NCBI RefSeq assembly: GCF_900101385.1 | Contig: NZ_FMZB01000005.1 | Coordinates: 210,057 to 274,056, forward strand | Direction: 5' to 3' | Origin: Terribacillus halophilus | Lineage (GTDB): Bacteria > Bacillota > Bacilli > Bacillales > Amphibacillaceae | DNA length: 64,000 nucleotides | Shown: piece after piece, positions 9,218 to 18,450 of the stretch | Numbering within the stretch: the first letter of the stretch is position 1 | Layout: every line of letters begins with the position of its first letter | Notes under the pieces: generated by a model | Seen by the model: only the letters and a program-made list of their open reading frames with translations | Told to the model about the DNA's origin: nothing | Databases searched by the model: none | Made by a program: the position numbers and the translations under genes

Positions 9218-9246
9218 ATTATAAAGTGGATAAAGCAGGTAATCAA
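9218..9246 (-). promoter_or_regulatory. SigA-type promoter of the ArAE gene
   Basis: Read on the - strand: TTGATT (9246-9241), 17 bases, TATAAT (9223-9218), ending about 32 bases before the GTG start. Confidence 0.7.
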
Positions 9247-9250
9247 TGGT

Positions 9251-9280
9251 TGAATCTGGAATAGCCTAGTTCCAGATTCA
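9251..9280. repeat. 11-bp inverted repeat between ArAE gene and mur ligase gene
   Basis: TGAATCTGGAA (9251-9261) and TTCCAGATTCA (9270-9280) are perfectly complementary with an 8-nt spacer. No T-run follows on either strand. It lies just beyond the -35 of the divergent ArAE promoter and upstream of the ligase gene, so it may be a shared operator. Confidence 0.55.
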
Positions 9281-9363
9281 TGATTCCCCCCAAGGATTGT
9301 ATAACCGCTGCAGGTTCCGGGCAAAAGAAGAAAACACTTGGACCGGAATTACAGGGGGTAGCC

Positions 9364-10878
9364 ATGATGATCAATTTGATGAAACAGCATAAAGTCGAAT
9401 TTAAGCGGATTTACGGTGCTTCTAGTACGATCGCCAATGATGTCCGATTTGATTCGCGTCATGTGAAAAAGAATGACGTATTTGTTTGTATAAAGGGAGA
9501 AAATCATGATGGGCATACCTTTATTGAGGATGCCATTGCAAAAGGTGCTTCCATCATCGTCGGCACAGATGAAGATTTGCTGAAATCTTTTTATAGCGAA
9601 TATGAGGATCGTACCTTCCTTATCGTGGAGGATGCCCGACTGGCAATGGCGCAGATGGCAGTGCTGTTATCAGGGGAAGTTTGGAAAAAAATTGTGACCA
9701 TTGCTGTGACCGGCACCAATGGGAAGACGACCGTGGCTGCGTATGTCCGTTCGCTGCTGAATCAGCTTCAGTTGCGGACCGCTTCGATTGGCACATGCGG
9801 TATCATCACATCCAAAGAAAAACTGGACTTCCACAAAAGCACTCCTACTACGCCGGAATCCGCAGATTTGCATATGCTGTTCAAACAACTGGAAGCAGAA
9901 GGTGAGAAAGCAGTTGTCATGGAGGCGACATCGATTGCGCTGGAACAAAAACGTACGGCAGCGATGACATTCGATGTTGCTATTCATACTAATTTATCGC
10001 CGGAGCATCTGGAATATCATAAAACGATGGATAATTACAAGCACGCGAAATTGAAACTTTTCAAGCAAGCAATTTGTGCAATCGTGAATGTCGATGACGA
10101 AGGGATGTCCCGTGCTATCCTTGATATGTATAAGGGGAAGATAGTGACATATAGCCTCAAGGAGCAGAGCGGTGCCGATTTAATCGCATTGAATCGGCAG
10201 ACGGACATGCATGGTACGCGATTCGATCTTCATGCTGAGGGGGAGCTTTACGCCGTTCAGGCACCGATTTTTGGTGACTATAATGTGGCTAATCTGCTTG
10301 CTGCAATCGGAACAGCAATGCATCTCGAATTTGATTTGAAAGCGATTGTGGATGTTTTGAGTGCAATGGAGAGTCCTGAAGGGCGTTTTGAAGTGATGGA
10401 ACAGTATGGCAATCGGAAAATCATTCTTGATTATGCCCATACACCGGCCGCATTGGATCAGCTGTTGGTCGCTGTGAACGCGATTCCGTATCGGCGTTTA
10501 ATCGTGATGATCTTGGGAGTTGGTATCCGTGATTTCGGGAAGATGCCCCAAATGGCACAGACGATCGAGGGGCGGGCAGATGAGATTGTCGTGTCCGTAG
10601 ATCATCCCGGGTTTAATGAGCCCAAAGCCATCATTGATGCGGTCTGTAAAGGTTTTTCTGATAGCGTCCAGAATGTGTCAACAGCCCAGACGAGAACAGA
10701 AGGTATCCGACTAGCGCTCGATCTCAGTCAAGAAGGTGATATTGTCCTGCTCACCGGCGGACAGATCAATGGCGCCCAGATTGTCAGAGGAGAGGCAGTA
10801 CTGCATTCCGATCATGCTGTCATTCAATCCTATTTCGAAGAACAACATGCAAAAAAGATACGGTCCACCATCAGTTGA
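9364..10878 (+). CDS. MurE-like Mur ligase, stand-alone
   Basis: A 505-residue Mur ligase. The N-terminal UDP-binding part has the MurE-like FDSRHVKKNDVFVCIKG at residues 29-45. The P-loop TGTNGKTT is at 116-123, followed by STPTTPE and the Lys-containing stretch KTMDNYKHAKLKLF. The family adds the third amino acid to UDP-MurNAc-L-Ala-D-Glu. The specificity motif, DNPR in meso-DAP ligases, reads DHPG near residue 411, so this may be a paralogue with another acceptor. It is outside any cell-wall cluster. ATG 9364 follows AGGGGGT; ATG 9367 is equally possible. Confidence 0.8.
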   Translation: MMINLMKQHKVEFKRIYGASSTIANDVRFDSRHVKKNDVFVCIKGENHDGHTFIEDAIAKGASIIVGTDEDLLKSFYSEYEDRTFLIVEDARLAMAQMAVLLSGEVWKKIVTIAVTGTNGKTTVAAYVRSLLNQLQLRTASIGTCGIITSKEKLDFHKSTPTTPESADLHMLFKQLEAEGEKAVVMEATSIALEQKRTAAMTFDVAIHTNLSPEHLEYHKTMDNYKHAKLKLFKQAICAIVNVDDEGMSRAILDMYKGKIVTYSLKEQSGADLIALNRQTDMHGTRFDLHAEGELYAVQAPIFGDYNVANLLAAIGTAMHLEFDLKAIVDVLSAMESPEGRFEVMEQYGNRKIILDYAHTPAALDQLLVAVNAIPYRRLIVMILGVGIRDFGKMPQMAQTIEGRADEIVVSVDHPGFNEPKAIIDAVCKGFSDSVQNVSTAQTRTEGIRLALDLSQEGDIVLLTGGQINGAQIVRGEAVLHSDHAVIQSYFEEQHAKKIRSTIS

Positions 10879-10932
10879 ATAAAATGGAAACGATTACTAA
10901 TACTATTATTGGGTCTATTTACCGAAAAAACA

Positions 10933-10962
10933 TTGACGAAGCAGGTAAGATGCTTTTATAGT
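10933..10962 (+). promoter_or_regulatory. SigA-type promoter of pbuG
   Basis: TTGACG (10933-10938), 18 bases, TATAGT (10957-10962). It lies about 28 bases before the guanine-type aptamer. Confidence 0.65.
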
Positions 10963-10989
10963 GAAAGAGTACTGATACTATATATTTTC

Positions 10990-11062
10990 GTCTTCGTATA
11001 ATTTTGGGAATATGGCCCATAAGTTTCTACCAGGTTACCGTCATTAACCTGACTACGCTGAC
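10990..11062 (+). promoter_or_regulatory. Purine (guanine-type) riboswitch aptamer of pbuG
   Basis: The conserved aptamer core is present: GTATAAT, the P2 hairpin with GGAATATGGCCC, AAGTTTCTACC, the P3 hairpin around ACCGTCATTAACC, and GACTACG. The specificity base in the final junction (GACTA) is C, which selects guanine or hypoxanthine over adenine. The expected effect is premature termination at 11105-11137 when guanine is plentiful. Confidence 0.93.
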
Positions 11063-11104
11063 ATTTCATTCTGAGTTACATACGCAGATGTGGTGTAGAT
11101 AGGA

Positions 11105-11137
11105 ACGCTTCTTGCTTTTAAAGCAGAAGTGTTTTTT
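11105..11137 (+). terminator. Riboswitch expression-platform terminator of pbuG
   Basis: Imperfect stem with arms beginning ACGCTTCT and ending GAAGTGT, followed by six T residues, lying between the aptamer and the gene. Confidence 0.8.
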
Positions 11138-11187
11138 ATTTGAAAGCTTATCCTGCCCAATCGAAGCAACAGGAGGAGTAACAAGTT

Positions 11188-12522
11188 ATGAAACGTTTTT
11201 TCCGTTTTGACGAATTGAACACATCTTACCGCACCGAGATAATTGCCGGTATCACGACATTCTTGTCGATGGCATACATCCTGTTCGTCAATCCGAATGT
11301 GCTGACTTTGCAAGGTGTGCCTGACAGCGCAATAAATGGCGGCCGTATGGACGCCGGTGCAATCTTTACTGCTACAGCAATCGCATCTGCAATTGGTACC
11401 CTGATCATGGGTGTTTTCGCTAAATTGCCGATAGCGCTTGCTCCTGGTATGGGATTGAATGCATTCTTTGCTTTCACCGTTGTCCTGACTTACGGAATTC
11501 CATGGCAAACTGCATTGGCAGGCGTGTTTGCTTCTGGTGTGATTTTCATGATTCTTTCTCTTTCTGGTTTACGTGAACTTTTGATCAACGCAATTCCGCC
11601 GACTTTGAAGCTGGCAGTCGGTGCAGGTATTGGACTTTTCATTGCTTTCATCGGTTTGAAGAACGCCAATCTCATTGTTATGAGTGAGGATACAGTCGTG
11701 GCTTTAGGAAATATCCACAGCGGTCCGGCACTGTTAGCTATCTTTGGTATCTTTGTTACAGCAATTCTCTTGGTTATTGGATTCCGCGCAGCGATCTTCA
11801 TTGGGATGATCATTACGGCAGCTGCAGGTATGATTGTCGGTTTGATCGATCCGCCCACTGCAATTGGTGACGTTGTCGGAAGTGTACCAAGTCTTGCTCC
11901 TACGTTTGGCGCAGCATTTGCACATTTTGGTGATATCTTCACTATTCAAATGCTGACTGTCATCTTGACTTTCCTATTCGTCGATTTCTTTGACACAGCT
12001 GGAACATTGGTTGCTGTTGCTACGAAAGCCGGTTTGATGAAAGACGGCAAGCTTCCGAATCCAGGTCAGGCTTTGCTTGCGGATTCTGGTGCTACTGTGG
12101 CAGGCGCAGTGCTTGGTACTTCCAATACGACTGCATATGTCGAATCAACAACTGGTGTAGGCGCAGGCGGCAGATCAGGCTTTACAGCAGTCGTCACTGC
12201 GATTTGTTTCCTTTTGGCATTATTCTTCAGCCCGCTGTTATCAGTCATAACCAATGAAGTAACAGCACCAGCTTTGATTGTGGTTGGTGTACTGATGGCC
12301 ACTTCCTTGAAGGAAATCGAATGGGATAAAACGGAGCTTGCTGTACCAGCTTTCTTCACGATTCTCATGATGCCGCTGACAGGAAGCATTGCTACAGGTA
12401 TTGCGGTTGGATTCATCTTCTACCCGCTTACCTTGCTTGTTAAAGGACGCGTGAAGGACATTCACCCTGTCATGTGGTTCTTGTTCGTCATCTTCCTGTT
12501 ATACTTCATCTATTTGGCATAA
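11188..12522 (+). CDS. pbuG: Guanine/hypoxanthine permease, NCS2 (AzgA-like)
   Basis: A 444-residue purine base permease with about twelve to fourteen hydrophobic segments. AzgA-type signatures are YRTEIIAGITTFLSMAYILF at residues 15-34, LAPGMGLNAFFAF near 90 and FVDFFDTAGTLVAVATKAG near 265. It imports hypoxanthine and guanine with protons. The ATG at 11188 follows AGGAGGAG. The upstream guanine riboswitch and its place beside the pur operon fit PbuG. Monocistronic, ended by the terminator at 12529. Confidence 0.93.
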   Translation: MKRFFRFDELNTSYRTEIIAGITTFLSMAYILFVNPNVLTLQGVPDSAINGGRMDAGAIFTATAIASAIGTLIMGVFAKLPIALAPGMGLNAFFAFTVVLTYGIPWQTALAGVFASGVIFMILSLSGLRELLINAIPPTLKLAVGAGIGLFIAFIGLKNANLIVMSEDTVVALGNIHSGPALLAIFGIFVTAILLVIGFRAAIFIGMIITAAAGMIVGLIDPPTAIGDVVGSVPSLAPTFGAAFAHFGDIFTIQMLTVILTFLFVDFFDTAGTLVAVATKAGLMKDGKLPNPGQALLADSGATVAGAVLGTSNTTAYVESTTGVGAGGRSGFTAVVTAICFLLALFFSPLLSVITNEVTAPALIVVGVLMATSLKEIEWDKTELAVPAFFTILMMPLTGSIATGIAVGFIFYPLTLLVKGRVKDIHPVMWFLFVIFLLYFIYLA

Positions 12523-12528
12523 ACGAAG

Positions 12529-12555
12529 GCCGCTCCGATTGGGGCGGCTTTTTTA
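12529..12555 (+). terminator. Terminator after pbuG
   Basis: GCCGCTCC, loop GATT, GGGGCGGC, then TTTTTT. Confidence 0.9.
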
Positions 12556-12685
12556 TGGGCGAAAAATGACAGTTTTATGGTCGGATTTTACCTTTGTGCG
12601 TTGATTGCGGCGGTGGCGGGTATAATTGTATTATACTTACGAGAGATTATGATCGTCTGTCAGTGGGCGAGGAGGAGGAATTTAC

Positions 12686-13456
12686 ATGAGTAATCGTTCA
12701 GTGAAGCTGGCTTGGTTCAGCTTGCTGGCTTATATCGCAGCAATCGCCGTCAATTATCTGTCCAATGCCTTGCCTCTTGGAGGGAAGACTATGCAGCAAT
12801 TATCCGACCAGCTTGGCGTATTGTTCCAGCCAGCAGGATATGCGTTCAGTATTTGGGGAGTCATCTATTTATTCGTTCTGATATGGGTAATCCGATTATT
12901 TTTGCGGTCTACACGTGAATTGGAATGGTACGCAAAGGCTGCAGGAGCATTCATTGCCAGCTGCATTTTTAATATTGCCTGGCTATTCAGCTTCCATTAT
13001 GAGTTATTCAGCATCTCTATCATCCCGATGGTGGCGCTGCTCATCTCCTTGATCATCTTGTACCAAACCGTCTCGACCTCATCAGATCGTCGGAAATTTG
13101 ATTTGTTTCCGTTCTCTATCTATATTGGCTGGGTATCCGTCGCTACTATTTTGAATGTCGGTATTTTATTTGTGTCGCTTGGTGTAGATAATATAGAAGG
13201 ATGGCTTTTGTCAGGGGAAGTGTGGACCATCATCCTGCTGATTGTCGGAACAATCCTGGCAATTGGCTTTATGCATATATTCCGTGATAGCATTTACTCG
13301 CTGGTATTCGTTTGGGCGTATTTTGCAATCGCTGCTGCCAGGGCAGAGGATTTCCCGGCAATAACAGCAGTAGCCAGTATTATGGCGGTGATCATCCTGA
13401 TTGCGATACCGATTCATTTATTCCGGAGAAAAAAACGTAAGCAGTATGGTTATTGA
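12686..13456 (+). CDS. TspO/MBR-related tryptophan-rich membrane protein
   Basis: A 256-residue integral membrane protein with seven or eight helices and many aromatic residues. FQPAGYAFSIWGVIYLFVLI near residue 47 is the characteristic F-x-P-x-G-x-x-F-x-I-W-G-x-I-Y motif of tryptophan-rich sensory (TspO-like) proteins of Firmicutes, and FNIAWLFSFHYE near 91 corresponds to the second conserved block. The ligand and role are unknown. GGAGGAGG lies just before ATG 12686. It occupies the yebC/yebD position of B. subtilis between pbuG and yebE but does not obviously match either. Confidence 0.7.
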   Translation: MSNRSVKLAWFSLLAYIAAIAVNYLSNALPLGGKTMQQLSDQLGVLFQPAGYAFSIWGVIYLFVLIWVIRLFLRSTRELEWYAKAAGAFIASCIFNIAWLFSFHYELFSISIIPMVALLISLIILYQTVSTSSDRRKFDLFPFSIYIGWVSVATILNVGILFVSLGVDNIEGWLLSGEVWTIILLIVGTILAIGFMHIFRDSIYSLVFVWAYFAIAAARAEDFPAITAVASIMAVIILIAIPIHLFRRKKRKQYGY

Positions 13457-13499
13457 TGCAGCGAAAACAGCAATTTTAAAGTATTAAGGAGGAAGTGAG

Positions 13500-14075
13500 T
13501 TGCTGGAAATACCGATCGTCATGTTACTGATCATATTTGTCGTCAACATTGTTTATGTGAGCCTTAATACCTTGCGAGTCATCCTGACATTAAAAGGGAG
13601 ACGCTATATAGCAGCATCCGTCAGTGTTTTCGAGGTTTCGATCTATACGATTGGTCTGGGGTTGGTGTTGGACAACTTGGACCAAATTCAGAACCTGATC
13701 GCTTATGCAATTGGCTTTGGAATCGGGGTCATCCTCGGTTCAAAGATAGAGGAAAAGCTGGCACTTGGCTATATCACCGTCAATGTCATCTCTTCTGATC
13801 CAAGTATTGAATTTACGAGAAAACTTCGCGAAAAAGGTTATGGTGTCACGAGCTGGTTTGCCTATGGGATGGATGGGGACCGCCTTGCGATGCAGATTCT
13901 GACACCGCGTAAATATGAATTGAAGCTATATGAAGATATAAAGGAAATCGATCCGAAAGCCTTTATCATTGCCTATGAGCCGCGGCAAATTTTCGGCGGT
14001 TTCTGGGTGAAAAGTGTAAAAAGGGAGCGTATCCGCAATGCCAAAAGAAAAGAAGCCGACCAAGAAACGTTTTGA
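13500..14075 (+). CDS. yebE: UPF0316 membrane protein YebE
   Basis: A 191-residue protein: three hydrophobic segments in the first 90 residues, then a compact soluble domain of DUF2179 type (about residues 95-165, [20 protein letters not shown]). This two-part layout defines the UPF0316/YebE family; its function is unknown, though DUF2179 domains are thought to bind small ligands. The start is TTG 13500 with AGGAGG at 13487-13492. The 3' end overlaps the yebG start by 38 bases. Confidence 0.85.
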   Translation: MLEIPIVMLLIIFVVNIVYVSLNTLRVILTLKGRRYIAASVSVFEVSIYTIGLGLVLDNLDQIQNLIAYAIGFGIGVILGSKIEEKLALGYITVNVISSDPSIEFTRKLREKGYGVTSWFAYGMDGDRLAMQILTPRKYELKLYEDIKEIDPKAFIIAYEPRQIFGGFWVKSVKRERIRNAKRKEADQETF

Positions 14076-14256
14076 ACTCGGGGAGAACGAGACCATCGAT
14101 GCTTTACTTGCTCGTATCAAAGCAGAGGGCTATATGCCAGTGCGAAAAGTAGAAGAACCCATCTTCCGGGAAATGAACGAGAATGGGGATAAGAAGGTGG
14201 AACCGGTAGGAAAGAAAGTCAGTTTTGATACAAAACTGTTAAAAACCGAACATTGA
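14038..14256 (+). CDS. yebG: NETI-motif small protein YebG
   Basis: A 72-residue, highly charged cytoplasmic protein with [20 protein letters not shown] at residues 16-35; the NETI motif names the family. It probably spends its life near the membrane protein YebE, with which it is transcribed and overlapped, but no function is known. Its last codons overlap the first PurBox of the pur operon. Confidence 0.85.
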   Translation: MPKEKKPTKKRFELGENETIDALLARIKAEGYMPVRKVEEPIFREMNENGDKKVEPVGKKVSFDTKLLKTEH

Positions 14257-14285
14257 ATATAACAAAATAATCATTGTTCGATTTT
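14243..14285. promoter_or_regulatory. PurR operator: two inverted PurBoxes
   Basis: AAACCGAACATT (14243-14254) and, inverted, ATTGTTCGATTTT (14273-14285, read AAAATCGAACAAT on the - strand) match the PurBox consensus with CCGAAC/TCGAAC cores. They are 18 bases apart and directly precede the -35 element. This is the arrangement through which PurR represses pur genes and PRPP relieves repression in B. subtilis. Confidence 0.85.
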
Positions 14286-14289
14286 TTCA

Positions 14290-14318
14290 TTGACGATGTG
14301 TATCAGAATTGTTATCAT
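14290..14318 (+). promoter_or_regulatory. SigA promoter of the pur operon
   Basis: TTGACG (14290-14295), exactly 17 bases, TATCAT (14313-14318), placed immediately after the second PurBox and about 60 bases before the riboswitch. Confidence 0.85.
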
Positions 14319-14380
14319 AAACATGCATGAAAGACACGGCTAGTTTTGACAACATAGCACATAGCTGTGCTTATAGATCG

Positions 14381-14451
14381 TACCTCATATATTTCCGGAA
14401 ATACGGTCCGGAAGTCTCTACCTGCTACCGTAAATGGCGGACTATGAGGGA
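14381..14451 (+). promoter_or_regulatory. Purine (guanine-type) riboswitch of the pur operon
   Basis: P1 arms CCTCATA (14383-14389) and TATGAGG (14443-14449), a P2 stem built on TCCGG/CCGGA, the junction GTCTCTACC (canonical GTTTCTACC, one U-to-C change), a P3 stem around ACCGTAAATGGCGG and GACTATGAGG. The C in GACTA marks guanine specificity. Confidence 0.95.
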
Positions 14452-14489
14452 AGATGGACTGCATGATCATGAGCCTACGATATCCGTAT

Positions 14490-14537
14490 GCCTATTCGTC
14501 TTCTCTCAGTTAGCGGGAGGGCGAATAGGCTTTTTTT
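14490..14537 (+). terminator. Attenuator terminator of the pur leader
   Basis: GCCTATTCG (14490-14498) pairs with CGAATAGGC (14522-14530), followed by seven T residues, 29 bases before purE. It should form when guanine is bound to the aptamer. Confidence 0.9.
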
Positions 14538-14565
14538 ACGGCAAAAAAGAGGAAAGAGGGATAAG

Positions 14566-15057
14566 ATGGCGGAGATTGGTATCATCATGGGCAGCATCTC
14601 TGATTGGGAGACGATGGAGCATGCATGCAAGCTATTGGAAGAGCTGGACATCCCTTATGAAAAAGAAGTGATTTCAGCCCACCGGACACCGGAGGATATG
14701 TTTGAATATGCGTCGAGTGCAAGGGATAGAGGATTGAAGGTGATCATTGCCGGAGCGGGCGGTGCAGCACATCTGCCTGGAATGGTTGCGAGCAAGACGA
14801 CCTTGCCGGTGATCGGCGTCCCGGTCCAGACGAAGGCACTGGACGGGATGGATTCTTTATTATCAATCGTTCAAATGCCAGGTGGTGTTCCGGTAGCTAC
14901 GGTGGCAATCGGGAAAGCAGGAGCTAAAAATGCCGGTATCTTGGCAGTGCAAATCCTCGGCATCCACGATAGCTTGATCGCTGGGCGGCTGAAAGCTTAT
15001 CAGCAAGGGATGAAAGAACAAGTAGCAGAAATGAGGAATCAGCTTGCGACCAAATAA
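14566..15057 (+). CDS. purE: N5-carboxyaminoimidazole ribonucleotide mutase
   Basis: Class I PurE, 163 residues, moves the carboxyl group of N5-CAIR to carbon 4 giving CAIR, paired with PurK. Motifs: GSISDWETM (residues 9-17), SAHRTPEDM (about 39-47, with the catalytic His) and [14 protein letters not shown] (about 66-79). The ATG at 14566 follows GAGGAAAGAGGG and is the first gene of the pur operon. The 3' end overlaps purK by 14 bases. Confidence 0.96.
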   Translation: MAEIGIIMGSISDWETMEHACKLLEELDIPYEKEVISAHRTPEDMFEYASSARDRGLKVIIAGAGGAAHLPGMVASKTTLPVIGVPVQTKALDGMDSLLSIVQMPGGVPVATVAIGKAGAKNAGILAVQILGIHDSLIAGRLKAYQQGMKEQVAEMRNQLATK

Positions 15058-16171
15058 TATCATCACCATCGGCATCCTTGGCGGCGGGCAGCTTGGCCGC
15101 ATGATGGCAACAGCAGCCAAGCATATGGGATACCGCATCATCGTCCTTGATCCAACGCCTGATTGTCCTGCTGCACAAGTGGCGGACTTGCATATCGAAG
15201 CGGCCTATGATGATATGGACGCTATCCGAAAACTAGAGAGCTTAAGTGATGTCGTCACTTATGAATTCGAAAATGTCGATTTGAATGCAGCGAAATTGCT
15301 GGAGGAAAAAGGGAAACTTCCACAGGGCTCCCTTCTATTGGAAATCAGCCGGGATCGAGCGAATGAAAAGAATCTCATGAGAGAGCTGGATCTGCCAGTA
15401 GCGCCGTTTGCGATTGTGACAGACGAGAAGGAATTGCTGACAGGAGTTAGAGAAATCGGTTTTCCAGCGGTCGTAAAAACTTGCCGCGGCGGATACGATG
15501 GCAAAGGTCAGCTAAAACTGGAATCTAAGGATGATTTGCAAGAAGCTGCTGCCTTTGTCGGCCAAAATGGACGCTGCATTGTAGAATCATGGCTAACATT
15601 CGATAAGGAGATATCGATAGTGCTGACAAGAGGACAGGATGGAGAAATCACGTATTTTCCGGCAGCAGAAAATGAACACCGAGATCACATCCTTTATCGG
15701 ACTATCGCACCTGCCGGCATCACGAACGAAGTAGCCGAGCAAGCGCGTCATGCTGCTGGCAAGCTGGCAAAAGCAGCTGGAGTTGTCGGTACCTTTACCG
15801 TCGAGATGTTCGTCTCAGGCAATGAGCTTTATATGAATGAAGTGGCACCGCGACCGCATAATTCCGGTCATTATACAATTGAAGCTTGTACGGTTTCGCA
15901 ATTCGAGCAGCATATCCGCGCCATCTGCGCACTGCCGCTTTTGCCGGTCCATTTTATCGGGGCCGCCGTTATGATAAATTTATTAGGAGAAGAGCTGGAC
16001 CAGTATTGGCAGCAGCCTGACAGACCACTCGCCCACATCCATGATTACGGCAAGCAAGAAGCTAAGCCAAAACGGAAAATGGGGCATTTCACAATGGTTG
16101 GAACGTCACGTGAGACTTTACTGGATACAACCGATGCTTTTACACGATCACTAGGAGGAAACAAAGCATGA
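15044..16171 (+). CDS. purK: N5-carboxyaminoimidazole ribonucleotide synthase
   Basis: ATP-grasp enzyme of 375 residues that makes N5-CAIR from AIR, bicarbonate and ATP. The N-terminal Rossmann-like motif [12 protein letters not shown] is at residues 9-20, the ATP-grasp core has [12 protein letters not shown] near 146-157, and the metal-binding end reads [20 protein letters not shown] near 250-270. The start is TTG 15044 inside the end of purE with GAGGAA before it. Ends in an ATGA overlap with purB. Confidence 0.95.
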   Translation: MRPNNIITIGILGGGQLGRMMATAAKHMGYRIIVLDPTPDCPAAQVADLHIEAAYDDMDAIRKLESLSDVVTYEFENVDLNAAKLLEEKGKLPQGSLLLEISRDRANEKNLMRELDLPVAPFAIVTDEKELLTGVREIGFPAVVKTCRGGYDGKGQLKLESKDDLQEAAAFVGQNGRCIVESWLTFDKEISIVLTRGQDGEITYFPAAENEHRDHILYRTIAPAGITNEVAEQARHAAGKLAKAAGVVGTFTVEMFVSGNELYMNEVAPRPHNSGHYTIEACTVSQFEQHIRAICALPLLPVHFIGAAVMINLLGEELDQYWQQPDRPLAHIHDYGKQEAKPKRKMGHFTMVGTSRETLLDTTDAFTRSLGGNKA

Positions 16172-17463
16172 TTGAACGTTATACAAGAGAAGAGATGGGT
16201 AACATCTGGACGGATGAAAACAAATACAAGGCGTGGCTTGAGGTTGAGATCTTAGCATGCGAAGCGTGGAGTGACCTAGGCATCATCCCGGAAGCCGATG
16301 TAAAAGCATTGCGCGAAAATGCATCCTTTGATATCAATCGTATTTTGGAAATCGAGCAGGAAACACGTCATGATGTGGTTGCCTTCACTCGCGCTGTTTC
16401 CGAAACATTGGGCGAAGAGCGGAAATGGGTGCATTACGGACTGACATCCACAGATGTAGTCGATACTGCTTTATCTTATCTTTTGCTGCAGGCAAACCAA
16501 ATCATCCGTAAAGGCATCGTCAACTTCATCGAGATCTTGGAAGCGAAAGCGAAGGAACATAAGCACACTGTCATGATGGGGCGCACACATGGCGTGCACG
16601 CTGAGCCAACTACTTTCGGTTTGAAAATGGCGTTATGGTATGAAGAAATGAAACGTAATCTGGAGCGTTTTGACGCTGCTGCTGACACGATTCAATACGG
16701 CAAGCTTTCCGGTGCGGTCGGTACATATGCAAATATCGATCCGTATGTAGAGAAATACGTTACGAAGAAACTTGGTTTGAAGCCGGCACCAGTATCCACG
16801 CAAACATTGCAGCGTGACCGCCACGCACAATACATGGGCACGTTGGCATTGATCGCAACTAGCATCGAGAAGTTCGCAACGGAAATCCGCGGTCTTCAGA
16901 AAACGGAAACGCGTGAAGTGGAAGAGTTCTTCGCAAAAGGTCAAAAAGGTTCTTCTGCAATGCCGCATAAACGTAACCCGATCGGATCTGAAAACATGGT
17001 CGGCATGTCCCGTCTGATCCGCGGTCACATGGTCACAGCTTACGAGAACGTTGCCCTTTGGCATGAACGCGATATCTCCCATTCATCTGCAGAGCGCGTC
17101 ATCTTACCGGATGCGACAATCGCACTGGACTATATGCTGAGCCGATTCTCTAACATCGTGAAGAATTTGACAGTATTCCCTGAGAACATGAAGCGCAATA
17201 TCGACCGCACATACGGCGTCATTTTCTCCCAGCGTGTATTGCTTGCGCTGATCGATAAAGGCATGAGCCGTGAGCAAGCATACGATATCGTGCAGCCGAA
17301 AGCGATGGAAGCGTGGGAAACAGAAACACAATTCAAACAGCTTATTGAAGCAGAAACATCAATCTCGGCCTTCCTGAGCCAGGAAGAAATCGATGACTGC
17401 TTCGACTATACGTACCACTTGAAAAATGTAGACCAGATTTTCCATAAGATCGGACTAGAATAA
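16168..17463 (+). CDS. purB: Adenylosuccinate lyase
   Basis: A 431-residue fumarase/aspartase-superfamily enzyme acting twice in purine synthesis: SAICAR to AICAR plus fumarate, and adenylosuccinate to AMP plus fumarate. The signature [10 protein letters not shown] lies at about residues 262-271, and the catalytic His regions TSTDVVDTA and [11 protein letters not shown] are at about 91 and 138. The start overlaps purK by four bases. Confidence 0.97.
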   Translation: MIERYTREEMGNIWTDENKYKAWLEVEILACEAWSDLGIIPEADVKALRENASFDINRILEIEQETRHDVVAFTRAVSETLGEERKWVHYGLTSTDVVDTALSYLLLQANQIIRKGIVNFIEILEAKAKEHKHTVMMGRTHGVHAEPTTFGLKMALWYEEMKRNLERFDAAADTIQYGKLSGAVGTYANIDPYVEKYVTKKLGLKPAPVSTQTLQRDRHAQYMGTLALIATSIEKFATEIRGLQKTETREVEEFFAKGQKGSSAMPHKRNPIGSENMVGMSRLIRGHMVTAYENVALWHERDISHSSAERVILPDATIALDYMLSRFSNIVKNLTVFPENMKRNIDRTYGVIFSQRVLLALIDKGMSREQAYDIVQPKAMEAWETETQFKQLIEAETSISAFLSQEEIDDCFDYTYHLKNVDQIFHKIGLE

Positions 17464-17488
17464 TATACTGACAAACGGGGTGGAGAAC

Positions 17489-18202
17489 GTGAGAGGAAAA
17501 TTGCTGTACGAAGGAAAAGCCAAGCAAGTGTTTCAATCAGCCGAAAATGAGCAAGAGCTCGTGCTGTCTTATAAAAATGATGCCACAGCATTCAATGGGA
17601 AGAAAAAAGCAAGCTTTGAAGGTAAAGGCCGCTACAACAACCTTATCTCGACCCATATTTTCGAATACCTGCAGGAGCAGGGCATCTCGTCGCACTTCAT
17701 CAAGCCGCTCAGCGAAACAGAGCAGCTTGTGAAGAAGACGACGATCGTACCGCTTGAAGTGGTCGTTCGGAATGTTGCAGCAGGAAGCATTACGAGAAGA
17801 CTTGGTATTCCGGAAAAGACCGTTTTCCAACCCGTTTTAACAGAACTTTACTATAAAGATGACAGCTTGGATGATCCGATCATTAATGATGCCCATGCAT
17901 TATTGCTGACGGATGTGAATGAAGAAGAGCTTGCCTTTATTAAGCAAGCTGCATTGGAAGTCAACCAGCATCTGCAGACGTTCTTTGACAGAGTAGGTCT
18001 GCAGCTGGTCGATTTTAAACTGGAATTCGGCCGTGACCAAGACGGCTCCATTCTTCTCTCTGATGAAATTTCTCCGGATACATGCCGGCTTTGGGACAAA
18101 GAGAATGGCGGCAAGATGGACAAGGATGTATTCCGTGAAGACCTTGGTAGCTTGATCGACGTATATGATGCAATCTTAAATCGACTGGAGGCAGCAAAAT
18201 GA
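17489..18202 (+). CDS. purC: SAICAR synthetase
   Basis: Joins aspartate to CAIR using ATP. The 237-residue product has the family N-terminus LLYEGKAKQVF, the nucleotide-binding KKTTIVPLEVVVRN region near residue 80 and DFKLEFGRDQDG and SDEISPDTCRLW near 170-195. I prefer GTG 17489, which is preceded by GGGGTGGAG; the in-frame GTG at 17480 lies within that site and has none of its own. Four-base overlap with purS. Confidence 0.95.
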   Translation: MRGKLLYEGKAKQVFQSAENEQELVLSYKNDATAFNGKKKASFEGKGRYNNLISTHIFEYLQEQGISSHFIKPLSETEQLVKKTTIVPLEVVVRNVAAGSITRRLGIPEKTVFQPVLTELYYKDDSLDDPIINDAHALLLTDVNEEELAFIKQAALEVNQHLQTFFDRVGLQLVDFKLEFGRDQDGSILLSDEISPDTCRLWDKENGGKMDKDVFREDLGSLIDVYDAILNRLEAAK

Positions 18203-18450
18203 AAAAGGTAAAAATCTTTATCACGCTGAAAGAAGGGGTTTTAGACCCACAAGGTAAGGCTGTACAGGAAGCATTGCAGGCGAATGGATTCCCGGATGTA
18301 GCAGACACACGTGTCGGGAAGTACATCGAAATGACACTGCCGGATGATGCTGATGTAGCACTGGAAGTACAGCGTATGTGTGATAAGCTGCTTGCCAACC
18401 CTGTCATGGAAGAATACAGCTATACAGTCGAGGAGGGTGTACGCTCGTGA
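18199..18450 (+). CDS. purS: Phosphoribosylformylglycinamidine synthase subunit PurS
   Basis: An 83-residue protein that bridges PurQ and small-type PurL in the FGAM synthase complex. Conserved blocks: [16 protein letters not shown] at residues 11-26 and [14 protein letters not shown] at about 34-47. Four-base overlaps with purC and purQ support a coupled operon and fixed subunit ratio. Confidence 0.95.
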   Translation: MKKVKIFITLKEGVLDPQGKAVQEALQANGFPDVADTRVGKYIEMTLPDDADVALEVQRMCDKLLANPVMEEYSYTVEEGVRS

